Positions 41,690 to 53,515 are shown, counted from the first letter of the stretch. The stretch is DNA of 64,000 nt from Cepaea nemoralis (GCA_014155875.1 JACEFZ010013290.1:159501-223500), one strand, 5' to 3'. Translations and numbers: made by a program. The notes: a model not told the origin generated them from the letters alone.

Positions 41690-43215
41690 GACTGAGTTGA
41701 AGTGAAGGCGGTCGACAAGATATTTACCACACCTCTCATCAAAATATATAAATTTTATGTGGGTGAATTTAATGCTAAATTTGGAAATCAACAGGATGGA
41801 TGCATAATAGGCAAGTATGGACTTGTACAATGGGCAATTGAGCTTGGATGATAATTCTAAACACCTGGTATCAACATCACCCAAGGAAATTATGGACATG
41901 AAGAAGTCCTGACTATAAGATCAGAAATCAGATTGGTTACATTCTCATCAACAAAAGATTTTGAAATGCCTTAAAAATCTCAAAAACTATGCCAAGCATA
42001 GACTACTACAGCAACCATAGATTGATTAATCATAAGCAATATACATATAACATTAAAGAAGTTAAAATATACACCAAGAAATACAAAATTTGATCCATGT
42101 GCGTTGAAAAGAGAGGGAAAAGATCACAGATAAATTCAACGTATAGGTAAAGAACAGATTTTATGCATTGTCCGATATGGAAATATTATTTCAAGATGTC
42201 CGCGACCAATGCGAAATAGTAAAGAAATCAGTTAACCAAGCTGCAGAAACAACTATGCCAAACATGAAGATGATAAGATGTAAGAAATGGATGACAGAAG
42301 ACAATGTAAGACTTATGGAAACAAGAAGAGATAACAAACCTAACCATGTCAAATATGAAGAGATTCACAGGAAAATTTTGAAACTGCAAAGAGGCAAATG
42401 AAGTATGGCTTTAGGAAAATTGCAGGAAAATTTAAAACCAACACACTACCCGGAATACCAAAAGAATGCAAAAAAGAATTGACATCACTGATAAAATAAT
42501 ACACACATCAACGGGTTGCCTAAAAACCAAAGATGGCAAAGTCATAATAGAAAAAGATCAGATTTTACACCCGTGGTTAGATTATGTGAAAGACTTTTAT
42601 GATGATACAAGAGAAGAACAGTATGATATTCGGAATAATAATGAAGGACCATCAATTTTGAAGATGGAAGATCAGAATGCTCTTAACCATATGAAAACTG
42701 GCAAAACCCCTGGTCCAGATAACATCACAGCAGAAATGCTCAATGCCTTAGAAGAATATTGAATAGACAAGGTCACCAGACTGCTGAACACAATATATGA
42801 TACTGGAGATATACCTCCTGAATTACGTAATTCTATATTTATTGCAATCTCGAAGAAATCAGGAGTCTTGGAATGTGATCAACATCGAACAATGAGTATG
42901 TTGAGCCACATCATGAAGATTTCGCTAAGACTTATCATGCAAAGAGTTAGGAAGAAAATATATCCCGCAAAGGAGAGCACACTGTGGATTCGTAGAAGGC
43001 AAGGGTACACTAATTGCTGTGTACATGCTGAAAACATTAATTGGACATTCTAAAGAAGTAAACAAAGACCTACATCTTTGCTTTATTGACTAAACAAAGG
43101 CTTTCGATAAGGTAAGACATGTCAACATGATGAAGATGCTTGCAGATCTACAAATTGATGGGAAAGACGTTAGACTTGTAAAAAACATATTGCAAACAAC
43201 AAACTGCCATATAGA
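41690..43215 (+). mobile_element. LINE RTE/BovB-like, endonuclease to RT fingers, broken
   Basis: An endonuclease segment GEFNAKFGNQQDG and IIGKYGL lies at about 41763-41810. Next comes WMTEDNVRLMETRR (42289-42330) and the RT N-terminus with MKTGKTPGPDNITAEML, then PELRNSIFIAISKKSG near 42812 and FIDxTKAFDKV near 43083. Frames shift repeatedly. It ends where a family A 3' end begins at 43216. Confidence 0.82.
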
Positions 43216-43485
43216 TTGATAATGTTGAGTTGTGTTGAGCTAAGAACCGCCATCACTGCACTCAGGACATTCCCATACGCGCTCCGTCCCCTCATTCAAC
43301 AGCCAGCGAAGCATCATACTACTAATCGCTCCCACCGCTATCTGATTGAAAGTTCTCCTAGTCTTCCCTCTCAGTACGGGTTCTCAGTATGTTTCCTTGC
43401 CTTCTCCACCTGGCCCCACAGGCACTCTACCACCTCTCCCTCGTCCATAGGCAATCTACCACCAAGACGTGCATTCAAAGATTGA
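43216..43485 (-). mobile_element. LINE family A relative, 3' end
   Basis: The minus strand resembles the C-terminal end of family A (GCTGAATGAGGGGACGGAGC-type, with GCTGCTGTTGAAT variants) but is clearly diverged. It abuts the family A copy at 43486. Confidence 0.65.
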
Positions 43486-43942
43486 TTAATTGATTTAGGA
43501 ATCGACATCACAGCATTCGGGGCATTCCCATAAGTGCTCCGTCCCCATCCTCAGCAGCCAGCGAAGAGTTCCAACACAAGACTAATAGTACCAGTAGCAA
43601 TCTGATTATAAGTCAGTGTCGCCTTTCCTCTGAGCGTTGAGTTTCGGCCAGATCCCTTCGTCACTCCTCGTTGTCTCATTCTTGCTAGACCATGGTAATC
43701 CATTTGCTCCTCCGAGGTGTGCACGTGCTCCCACAAGGCCGCAACCACGTCTGCCTTGTCATGTATCAATACTCCACCAAGTTCTGCAGAGCCAGCCAAT
43801 CTGTCCGCCTGTTCATTTCCCAGCACACTGGCATGCCCCGGAGAAAAGATCCAGGCGATGCTTGTCACCCGTGACCTCCGAAGCGAAGCAAGCCACTCCG
43901 CACGAAGTCTGCACGTCCTCACCCTCGTCAGCATGCTTTCTG
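43486..43942 (-). mobile_element. LINE family A 3' end with RNase H
   Basis: The minus strand reads MLTRVRTCRLRAEW, IAWIFSPGHASVLGNEQADR and LAGSAELGGVL, the RNase H C-terminus with the fourth acidic residue. The tail TCAATTAATCAATC lies at its left. Its truncated 5' end adjoins the tail of the next family A copy at 43943. Confidence 0.88.
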
Positions 43943-46900
43943 ATTGATTGATTGATCTAGGAACCGACATCACAGCATTCGGGGCATTCCCATAGTCGCT
44001 CCGTCCCCATCCTCAGCAACCAGCGAAGAGTTTCAACACCAATAGTTCATTCATTCAGTAGCATGTCCTTTGCAGAACCTCGCTCCCATAACTACCTTCC
44101 GGAAAACCTCTCGATCATAAGCAAGATGTCCCGCGTCTGATACACCCATCTGGAGATCATCCGCCACATCCTGCACCCATCTTCTCTTTGGCCTTCCTCT
44201 TCCTCTCTTCCCAGGCATATACCCTTCCATTATTGTTCTCTCCAAACTTTCGTGACGTTTCAAGTGACCAAAATATTTCAATTTTCTTTGTTTTATCGTC
44301 TTTAATAGCCAACCTTCTTCAATATTCAACTCCTTGAAGTATGGATGCATTTGTTCTTTTCTTTACCCAAGATATTTTTAGAACTCGTCTATAACATTTA
44401 TATTCAAAGGCGGTTTATGCGCTGTTCAGCTTGTTTAGTAAGTGTCCATGTCTCACAGGCGTATGTTGCAATGGGAAAGATGCATGCTCTTAAAAATCTA
44501 ATTTTTGTAGTTCTGTCTGTCCCACTCCATAATTTATTCAGCTGTTTTAGTCTTTGAAGAGCAATTGATAGTCGCCGTTTAATTTCTTTCATTGTGTCCC
44601 CGTTGTTGGTAATCAATGACCCAAGATATTCAAAATTTTCCACCACCTCCAATTTTCCCCATTAATGTATATTTCTTTCTCCATGGTAGTTTTATCTGTA
44701 TGCATTATCTTTGTTTTTACTATGTTAAGATATAAGTTGTGATTTTCACTATTCAATTGGGTTGAGGCTATTAGGTTTTCCATGCCATTCTGTGTTGTGG
44801 ATAGTAACACTGTATCATCAGCATATCGAATCTCCGGTATGGCATGACCACCGATATTTAGGGCATCATATAGCTCCCTGTTTATATCATCTCTTACATT
44901 TCTCATTATATTTTCGGCGTACAGGTTAAACAAATAGGGTGACAGCACGCAGCCCTGACGGACTCCTTGCTTGATGTCAAACCAATCTGATGCCTCGCCA
45001 TCTATTCTAACTGCTGCTTGTTGGTCTAGATAGAGCATTTTTATGAGTTGTACTACATGTGATGGAAAGCCCATAGTCCTCATGATTTCCCAAAGTTTCT
45101 GATGCTGTACACAGTCAAATGCCTTTGAATAATCCACAAAACATGAGTATAGGTTTACATTAAATTCTCTGCACTTCTCTATTATTAAATGCTAGTTGAA
45201 TATGTGATCTCTTGTTCCTCTTCCTTGTCTAAATCCAGCTTGAACTACGTTAATCTCTTCTTCCATTTTCTTACGAAGTCTTGCCATTATGACTTTTAGT
45301 AGGATTTTACTTGCATGACTGATCAGGGCAACAGTTCTATAGTTGGTGCATAATTTCAGGTTGCCCTTTTTTTGTATTGAAATGAAGATAGTTCTCTTCC
45401 AATCTTTTGGCCATATACCATATTTCCAAATCTTTGTACATAATGCATGATATATGTGTATGCTTTCTTCTCCTCCCGCTTTAATTAGTTCAGCTGGTAT
45501 CTCATCACATCCAGGAGATTTACCATTCTTCAGGTGCTTTATAGCCCAAGCAAATTCATCTAATGAGGGTTTAGGTTCTGTCTCTGCTGTCGTTGGCTCA
45601 TGTATCTCATTCATATCCTCTGTCACTCATATCATACATTCCACTGCAGTACTCCTGCCATCTTTCTAGAATTTGTCTAGATTCTGTTAAGGTATTTCCC
45701 ATCTTGTCACAGATAACATTCAATTAAGGTTGAACATTTCTTGTCAATAACTTCATTTCTTTGAACATTTCATAATCTCTTCCAGTCTTATGATATTGCT
45801 CTATTCTGTTACAACAATCTTGTATGTATTTGAATGGTTAACCTCTCAACCTCATCACACACTACTTTAAGCTTTCCCTCATACAGACTTCTCACATTCC
45901 ACGTTGCTATTCTCACTCTGTTTCTTAGTCTGACACAGGGGATTTCCTTGGTAACACAGTCAGGATTAACTCCGTCATCACGATTACTAGTACTGGTCCC
46001 TGTGTCACACTCTTCCCCAGTGTTATCTGATCTGCCTGGCCTGGGGGTCTCGCCACCAGATCTCTTTCTTATTATGTTTTCTTTCATGGTTGTTTTGGTT
46101 TCTTGGCAAGTTTTGCAGAAAGTAGTTTGCCATTGCTTTCCTTCTGGGTAGTGACTGCACTAGTCGGTGGCCATAGCCATTGTCTCTACTGATGAGATCA
46201 TCTGCCTATCGCCGCAGAGTGCAAGACCATAACCAACAATAATCTGTCGGCTGCTCTCACACTCCATCCACCACCTGCTTCCATGGCTTCACGTAACCCT
46301 GATAGGGGGGCTAAACGGGTACTCCACCTTGCCCAAGGGTGTCCCGTAGACTAACGGGTCGCCTTTCTTCTAAGCGTCTAGCATCGGCCAGATCCCCCCG
46401 TCAATCCTCGCTGCCTCATTCTTGCCAGACCATGATGATCCATTTACTCCTCCGAGGTGTACACGTGTTCCCACAAGGCCGCAACCACGTCTGCCTTGTC
46501 ATGCATCAATACTCCACCAAGTTTTGCAGAGCCAGCCAATCTGTCCGTCTGTTCATTCCCCAGCACACCAGCATGCCCCGGAGAAAAGATCCAGGCGATG
46601 CTTGCCACCCGTGACCTCCGAAGCGAAGCAAGCCACTCTGCACGAAGCATGCCTGTCCTCACCTTCCCCAGCATGCTTTCTGAGTCATTACAATCACGAT
46701 GTGTGTGTATGTATCGTATTCTCGATCCAGCGGAAAGCTGCAGCGACCGTCTCCACCTCCATTCTTAAGCTAGATGTTGTGGTATCATATGCCAGGCTCT
46801 TCTGCACCAAACGTCGGCCATTAGCTTTTGCTATGAACCCCCAGGCACTTCTCCTAATTCTCGACACCGAACCATCTGTGTAGATAATCACATCACCCGA

Positions 46901-47935
46901 GCGAGCATTATTCTGAATTAGTTGCTGGATTTCCACTTCCGTGGCCCCTGCTGGCCACTCCCTGCACTCCCGGCTCAATGTGATTATAACTCTGCACAAG
47001 TCTGACTGCTCCGCTGGCACTCTGACCCACTCCTCTCCTCGCCTAATGTTCTCCAAGATGCACACCTGTCTGATCGTATCCTCCGCCTGAGCCATCTATG
47101 ATTTCCCTCTTATCAGTCGCTGACCCTTAACTGCGCCCAGCGCCTCATGCAAAGGGTGATCTGTGTCTGCAGCTACTCTGAGGTATGCCTTAGCCTACAT
47201 CACCTTGAGCCTACCAGCAACAGTCGGCAAACCAAGGATGTAACGCATATACACTACTGGGGTGTCTCTAGTGCATCACAGAATGACCCGCATAGCTTAA
47301 CTTCACAAGCTGACTCTTTGAGACCGTGAGCAGTCCTGGTCCATAATCAATCATGAGAGGATCAAGTGCTGGTATAGTGTGAAAAGTATTCTCTGCTCTG
47401 TGTCCATTGCAGCCATAGTTTTAAGTGCATTGAGTCCCTTTTGAGATCTTGTCACAACCATATCCGCATGGTCCTTGAAGGACAGGCTCCTGTCAAATGT
47501 GATTCCCAGATACTTCAGTTTGTTCTCTCTGTTGTCGTTTCTACCATCTATCGTGAGGCTTAGGACATCAGCACTCACAATCCTGTTGTCCAGAGAGCAC
47601 CATAAAACAGCCGCCTTTTCCGGGTGCATGACAGCACTCATTTCAGTGAACCAGTCAATCTCTTTGTCTCCTGTTGCCTGTAGTTCCTGCCGCCTGTAGC
47701 TCCTGGGCTGTTTGTACCCTATCTCTCCCCTGCCTATATGCAAGAATGTCATCTGCAAACGTTAGTATCCTTCCAACCCCTGGTGCTTCTATGTTTGCAA
47801 TCTTGCTCGTATACACGTTAAAGAGCACAGGTGAGATTGTAGATCCATGTGGCAGTCCCGGGGTTAACGTATGTGGCTCTGAGGTCCGTGCACCCAGACG
47901 GGGAGCAAGACTGATAATGAAGTAGCTCAGTATCA
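43943..47935 (-). mobile_element. LINE family A, longest copy, split by a family B LINE
   Basis: The 3' end lies at 43943-44047 with tail ATCAATCAATCAAT, and the element resumes at about 46360. Minus-strand frames give the RT C-terminus (ADVLSLTIDGRND, NKLKYLGITFDRSLSFKDHA) at 47758-47351, then the RNase H N-terminus (YTDGSVSRIRRSAWGF, and RMEVETVAA with the catalytic glutamate) at 47095-46694, then VRTGMLRAEWLASL and GHAGVLGNEQTDR at 46674-46444. Thus all four RNase H acidic positions are present. Frames are broken by a few stops. The RT palm lies near 47935 or is truncated. Confidence 0.85.
44048..46360 (-). mobile_element. LINE family B (RTE/BovB-like), nested in family A, endonuclease deleted
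   Basis: On the minus strand it reads 5' to 3' as follows. A 5' part includes IATWNVRSLYEGKL (start of an RTE/CFDP2-type endonuclease, about 45895). The rest of the endonuclease is deleted. Then come NGKSPGCDEIPAELIKAG, TNYRTVALISHASKILLKV and QAGFRQGRGTRDHIF (RT fingers, 45626-45192). Next are DYSKAFDCVQHQKLW and IKQGVRQGCVLSPYLFNLY, with catalytic YADD near 44815. The C-terminus has IATYACETWTLTK and LKYFGHLKRHESLERTI. It ends in TGAATGAAT at 44048-44056. Confidence 0.9.
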
Positions 47936-48016
47936 GCCTAATATGAGAGGTGTGCGACAGGGATGTGTAATGTCTCCAGATCTTTCTTCCCCTTTACTGT
48001 GAAAATATTTACAGGA

Positions 48017-48379
48017 ATTTAGAAGATATGCTGGGGCATATAGAAAGAATGGAAGATAAGTAGGGAAACAAAACTCGCTTACACTCAGGAAATAAGTGAC
48101 AGTAGACCCCGAGGTAGACCAAGAAGACGGTGGAGAAATAATATATATACGGACCTACAAGCACTTGGAATCAATGACTGGCAAGAGAAGGTCAACCAAA
48201 GAGACGAATGGAGACGGATTGTATCTGCAGCAAAGAACCTCAATGGCTCGGACGCTGAAGAAAAAGAAGAAGAAGAAGAAGAAGAAGAAGAAGAAGAAGA
48301 AGAAGAAGAAGAAGAAGAAGAAGAAGAAGAAGAAGAAGAAGAAGAAGAAGAAGAAGAAGAAGAAGAAGAAGAAGAAGAA
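48017..48379 (+). mobile_element. LINE family E 3' end with (GAA)n tail, nested in family D
   Basis: It matches 58664-58950: GCTGGGGCATATAGAAAGAA, then GTAGACCAAGAAGACGG and GCAAAGAACCTCAATGGCTC. The tail GAAGAA runs from about 48260 to 48379. It lies between the GVRQGCV and YADD motifs of the host LINE. Poly-lysine and poly-leucine frames over the tail are artefacts. Confidence 0.88.
48260..48379. repeat. (GAA)n microsatellite, about 120 bp
   Basis: It is an uninterrupted GAA run after GAAGAAAAAGAAGAAG, grown from the tail of a family E LINE. Confidence 0.97.
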
Positions 48380-49020
48380 GACAGAAATCAACATTGGGGG
48401 ACGTAACATCATTAACAATAATACGCAGATGATACAGTATTGATTGCAGACAATCAACAGGACCTGCAAAATTTAGTAGATGCGGTTGTTGCACACAGTG
48501 AATAACTAGGGTAAGAAGACACAGATTATGGTAGTCACTATGAATAATGAAATACCACAATGTAATATCCAAGTAAATGGAATATTCTTAAACAAATGAA
48601 TTGGTACAATTCTCTCGGAACAGTCACAAAATCTGATGGGAGATGCCTTGAAGAGATTAGAACAAGAATTGCCAAGGCGAAGGTAGCCTTTTGCATGATG
48701 GAAAACATACTGACCAATAAAAAGATGTCAATTACAACGAGAAAAGGAATGAAGTGCTACAAAGAATCTGTAATTCTGTTTGGATGTAAAGCGTGGGCAT
48801 GAGCAGACAAGCTGAAAAACTTCTGATGGCTGTGGAAATGCAAAGAATACCATGGACGGACAGAAAAACCAACGGTCAAGTCCTACAAAACACACACGCA
48901 CACACACACACACACGCACGCACGCACACACACACACAACAAATGAAAATCGTAAATTGATTAGAGAAGTTAGACGTAGACAGTCAATATTTTGTGGACA
49001 CAATATGAGAAGAAACGAAG

Positions 49021-49295
49021 GTGTGTAGGTCAGCATGGCCGAATCGATAAGAACGTGTGTTCTTAAATATCTGCTGTGCTGATGCTGAGATAAGGGGCTC
49101 AGCCCTATACCGGGTAGTTGGACTAAAATGTTGACCTGTCGTGCTTACTTTGAGACGTTAATTACAAGTACCTCAGAAGTCAGAGTTTTTTCGTCTGATT
49201 GCAAGGTACACGGTTAATAGGAAAAGCTAATCCATACGAAAAATTGAGTCCAGCACTACTGGAAGTAGTTTGTGTGGACTACACTTGAGTTCAAA
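49021..49295 (+). mobile_element. tRNA-derived SINE family 4
   Basis: A tRNA-Leu-like start, GGTCAGCATGGCCGAATCGA, lies at about 49030, with a T-rich arm and a body with CCGGGTAGTTGGACTAAAAT. It interrupts the family D frame between MRRNE and the KLKNLLTTGK segment, which shows it inserted in the LINE. Ends are only approximate. Confidence 0.6.
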
Positions 49296-49510
49296 ACGAG
49301 CGAGCGCAAGAAAAAAATTGAAGAACTTGTTGACAACTGGCAAGATTGAGGGGAAAAGAATAAGAGGAAGGCAGAGAAGTATACCAGCCTAGATGGCTTG
49401 GCCACGTGGTATTGTCGAGAGAAGAGCACAGAGCTGATCTACGACTGTTGTTATCGTGTGAGATGCAAAACATGACAGCCCACGCTTATCGGCATAGCAC
49501 ATTATGATAA

Positions 49511-49904
49511 TGAATGACGTAACATCTCTGTCTATTATTTTGGGGGATTATGCAAAGTATGTTTGTTCAATGCCTGTATGCAATCAACTATGGCAAGATT
49601 AAAGAGAGCTGTGATTACATGGATCTGTTATTGTAACATGGACGATCATCTCTGTTCTTTATTTCGCCTGTCTAGTGCAGTGTATTGATTAATATGCTGC
49701 TATCTTTTCATGCCATTCAGCAAGACTCCATTATTTCTCCTGTCATCACCTCTTTTCCCATTAATTCTACCAGATGTTTCAACATATTACAGTTTTTCGC
49801 TTTTAATGGCATGATAAAGAATGTCGAGTGTTTTCTTCTAATGTTTATGGAATGTTTGTATCGTGTGTGCGCAGCCGCTAGAGCACATGTTTAAAACTAC
49901 TCAT
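49511..49904. other. Spacer without recognised feature
   Basis: A frame at 49685-49894 has no family resemblance. It lies between two LINE ends. Confidence 0.4.
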
Positions 49905-50720
49905 CATCTCATCATGTTCCTCTTGTACCTTGCGGTGTCGAGGTGAAGTATAAACATCGTGAGAGTGCCCGATTATGGGCTTCATGTATCGATATTCCAA
50001 TGGACTCTGTTATTCCCTTCGTCCAACGTTTACGTGGTCGGCCTCTTCCTCTGTTTCCATCTGGTCTGTACATCATTGCTTGTTGTGGTATACTGTTGAC
50101 TGGTAACCTACTTGCATGGCCAAACCATTTGACTTGCTGCTTTCTAATAACATCTAGTGCTGCTTTAACCCTCACTTTAGTCCTGATTTCTTCATTTCTG
50201 ATCTTTCTCTTCTTGATACGTTGAGTATTCCTCTCAGGAATCTCATGTCTGTTGTTGTGATTTTTCTTTTCTCTTTTTCTGTCATTGTCCAGGTTTGGCA
50301 TTGGCAGCATAGAGTTAGTAGAAAGATTGTGTTGTAAAGTGCTTTCTTACTAGTTATTGATACATGTTTGTTCTTTAGTATTGGTGCTATTTGTTCAATG
50401 AGTTAGTTTGCCTTATTGCATCTATTTTCGACCTCGTCTTCTGATCTGCCATAGGATGATATTATACTTCCTAGGTACTTGACACCGCATCTGAAACTTC
50501 TTTACTTGTTTCAAGGGATGTTCGTTTAGGTGAATTGTTTTTGTTTTTTCCCCCTTCTTTAGTTAAAGTCATTACCTCTTTTTTGCTTGTGCTAATTTTC
50601 ATGTTATGTTCCCTACATATTTCGTTTAGACTATTCATGTGGTCTTGTAATTCAGCTTCTGATTTTGATATTAGTGTTTGGTCGTCCGCGAAGTTGATAG
50701 GGGGTTTCACTGATTATGTA
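49905..50720 (-). mobile_element. LINE family F, RT palm to 3' end
   Basis: The minus strand reads NFADDQTLISKSEAELQDHM (RT catalytic FADD at about 50690) and NEICREHNMKISTSKKEV, then a C-terminal part with VKWFGHASRLPVNSIPQQAM and GRGRPRKRWTKGITESI. It ends near TCATCATGTTCCTCTTGTAC, i.e. a TGATGA-type tail. Frames are shifted once. Confidence 0.88.
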
Positions 50721-50874
50721 TGAGTGAGGTCGGATGAGTGTTCGACACCAACGTTCGTCGTATCGTTTAGCGAGGGAAAGAGTACTCCTCTGTGCATTCA
50801 GACCTACAATACATGATGCCCTATCTCATCACAGAACCAGCGCAGGTTCTTGCTTCGGGATAAGGGAGGTGGCT
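50721..50874. other. Left flank of the 44-bp array
   Basis: Short unique sequence with no recognised feature. Confidence 0.4.
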
Positions 50875-51358
50875 CTCAGTTCTATAGAACAGTGTCGGAA
50901 TTCACTAGAGTCAGGTTACTCAGTTCTATAGAACAGTGTCGGAATTCACTAGAGTCAGGTTACTCAGTTCTATAGAACAGTGTCGGAATTCACTAGAGTC
51001 AGGTTACTCAGTTCTATGGAACAGTGTCGGAATTCACTAGAGTCAGGTTACTCAGTTCTATGGAACAGTGTCGGAATTCACTAGAGTCAGGTTACTCAGT
51101 TCTATAGAACAGTGTCGGAATTCACTAGAGTCAGGTTACTCAGTTCTATGGAACAGTGTCGGAATTCACTAGAGTCAGGTTACTCAGTTCTATAGAACAG
51201 TGTCGGAATTCACTAGAGTCAGGTTACTCAGTTCTATAGAACAGTGTCGGAATTCACTAGAGTCAGGTTACTCAGTTCTATAGAACAGTGTCGGAATTCA
51301 CTAGAGTCAGGTTACTCAGTTCTATGGAACAGTGTTGGATTTCCCTCGAGTCAGGTTA
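50875..51358. repeat. 44-bp minisatellite, 11 copies
   Basis: Units start at 50875 and every 44 bp to 51315: CTCAGTTCTATAGAACAGTG then TCGGAATTCACTAGAGTCAG GTTA. Variation is mostly one position (TATAGAAC or TATGGAAC). Each unit has an EcoRI site and a palindrome GTTCTATAGAAC. The last unit has diverged. Confidence 0.97.
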
Positions 51359-51529
51359 CTCATTTCTAAAACAGGTATGCTGGCTTTTAATATAAATTAA
51401 GCATCCTTATCAAGAGTTACACCGACATCCAAGGTCTGCTGTAAGAGGTCTTTAACACCATTTGTCGTGCGCCTTCACTGTGCATCGTACAGACTTCCTC
51501 CATTCCGTCCCTTAGTGTTACTACCCACA

Positions 51530-51900
51530 TCATCATCATCATCATCATCATCATAGTCATCACCAAGACCCATGATAAGCTCGTTTGGTCAAGATGTGTT
51601 ATTTCGCCACCAGAGTCATGAACCAGGTCAGCGTTTTTAACTAGATCATGCCATGTGGCAAAGGCATTCAGATATTTACACCTTTCCCTTCCCTGTGCTC
51701 ATTTCCCATCAATCTTACCAGTTGTCACTAAATTTTAATGTTTATTTCTCCTCATAACGAGCTCAAAATATCGTCTTCGCTTAATTCCTTCAATAAATTT
51801 ACGGTTTTTATGTGTTTCTTGTAGGACTTTCTCATTGATTTTATGCCCCGTCCATTGGATTAGTTGCAGTTTCCTCAGAAATTAAATGTCAATGCATGCA
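51530..51900 (-). mobile_element. LINE family D relative, 3' fragment
   Basis: The plus-strand view starts with ATCATCATCATCATCATCAT (reverse of a TGA tail at 51531-51554) and continues with the reverse of the family D end, through a segment like AATAAATTTACGGTTTTTAT and CCTCAGAAATTAAATGTC. It is heavily mutated. Confidence 0.65.
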
Positions 51901-52369
51901 TATGGGTCATTTACTTACTAAGAACTCTTTACAATTAACCAATTGTCGAGGAAGAGTTAACCTTAACCACGCGCACACGTGACTTCGCATTTCTTTCATA
52001 TTCTAGAAGGAGCCTGAGCCACCAATCCGGGACGGGAGGGAATAGGTGTAATGTAAAGCCTTTGAATTCATTACCCACTAGTGATACCAAGTGTCATGGC
52101 TGCGTGTGTTTGGGGAGGGGAGGCAGAGGCGCAAAGGGGGAGCGATCGATGCCCTGGTACTGTATTTTTAAAAAAAATGTTGAGCCTAGTTTCCTTTTGG
52201 GATAAAAGTCATCATGGTCGTCCACATTTATTTTATATGCTCCCTTTCCCTAGCTATATAACCTGGATACTGCCTCTGGTGGTGCCCAATGAAATCATTT
52301 ACTCTTTCACTTCCCGGGAGAAGCTAGTGAAAGTATATCTACATTATGCACACCTATAGGACAGAGACA
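51901..52369. other. Unrecognised spacer
   Basis: A frame of 92 codons at 52081-52359 has no family resemblance and no splice context. No feature is supported. Confidence 0.4.
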
Positions 52370-52600
52370 AACAATGTGAAAAGAAAGGCACCATAGAACA
52401 TTTTGACGAATGGACAGATCAGCGGCACAAGAGGCAAAGAGAGCCCGAACGAAATGCTTTATAATCTAAAAGGCAAATAGCATGGAGGATTAGTATCATT
52501 AGAATTTATACCGAACACCAAGGCTTGAGATCTATGGGCTGACATGTACATCAACACTACGTGATGATAATGACTTCTTCTGTGAATAATAATATTATTG
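52370..52600 (+). mobile_element. LINE family D 3' end, decayed
   Basis: GAACACCAAGGCTTGAGATC, and GTGATGATAATGAC near 52561, match the family D terminal sequence and tail. Upstream frame remnants are poor. Confidence 0.65.
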
Positions 52601-52689
52601 GCAGCCATAAGAATCAACGACCTTGCAGGAACATTTCAATGCATCAAGACACATGTTAGATTAAAATGTGTAAAGACTCCTGATTTTTT

Positions 52690-53370
52690 TTTATTATACA
52701 ATGAACATATGATGAAATCTACAGAAAATATGCTAGGGATCATGGGTTGTGGACATAATATAAATAACTAGCGTTATGCTGATAACACTGTCTTGATAGC
52801 AAGTCAGAAGAAACTACAGGAAACGATACAGTGGTTGTTAGAAAGTGAAAAAAATCGGCCTTAGACTGAATAATAGGAATGCAGAAGTCATTGTGATATC
52901 AAAACAATAAAGCATGCCTACATGTGTTAATAAAGTAAATGATGTTATTTTGGGGCAAGTGCAACAAGTTCAAATATCAGGGTAAATGGATAACATTATA
53001 TGGAAGATGCATTACAGAGATAAAGAACAGAATAAAACAAATAAACAACTACATTCTATCAAATGACGAACATTTTATGCAATAAATCGTTGTCATTGAA
53101 AGTTAGAAAAATAATTCTTGCATATTACATAGAACACGTTTTCGCATATGGTTACGAAATCTTGAACAATCAATAAATAAGCCGAAACATCACCGGAAGC
53201 GTTGAAGATGTGTTTTATAGAAAAATGCTGGAATTCCCTTGACTGCTAAAATGAGCAATCCGAACATTTTGAGGAAGGTTATGTCGCAAAGGCACCTTAT
53301 CACAAAGAACAGAAAGAGGCAGTGTTCATGTTTTGACCACATTATGAGAAGAGGGGGTACAGAACACAAC
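52690..53370 (+). mobile_element. LINE RT fragment, decayed
   Basis: It reads ENMLGIMGCGHNINN, RYADNTVLIASQKKLQ (catalytic YADD now YADN) at about 52770-52815, LSLKVRKIILAYYIEHVFAY near 53090, and an FDHIMRR segment near 53333. Stops and indels are frequent. It most resembles family D. Confidence 0.7.
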
Positions 53371-53454
53371 TTTGTCGTACTCCGTATCTTATTGTGAAGG
53401 ACAGAGGGAATAACAGTTCATGGGAATCTCGTTACATGAAGCCCATAAACGGGC

Positions 53455-53515
53455 AATCTCCTCCTGCTTATACTTCACCTCGACACCGCAAGGTACAAGA
53501 TGAACACGATTAGAT
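53455..53515 (+). mobile_element. LINE family F, extreme 3' end
   Basis: GCTTATACTTCACCTCGACA then CCGCAAGGTACAAGATGAAC match the reverse complement of 49912-49950. Confidence 0.75.

Larger units (their letters stand above)
47936..49510 (+). mobile_element. LINE family D, longest plus copy, with two insertions
   Basis: The RT motif MRGVRQGCVMSPDL lies at about 47944, and YADDTVLIADNQQDLQNL near 48422-48470. The C-terminal part (LGTVTKSDGRCLEEIRTRIA, AVEMQRIPWTDRKTN) follows at 48604-48880. The last part, KLKNLLTTGKIEGKR-like, is at 49310-49360, ending at CATTATGATAATGAATGACG. A family E LINE with (GAA)n tail and a SINE split it. A CA-rich microsatellite (48892-48940) lies inside. Confidence 0.85.

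Noticed and set aside
43551..43973. Host RNase H gene
   Set aside because: It is the RNase H domain of a family A LINE, found in several truncated copies.
48096..48572. Poly-lysine and poly-leucine ORFs
   Set aside because: They run over the (GAA)n tail of a LINE.
50875..51358. CRISPR-like array
   Set aside because: Units are directly joined with no variable spacers.
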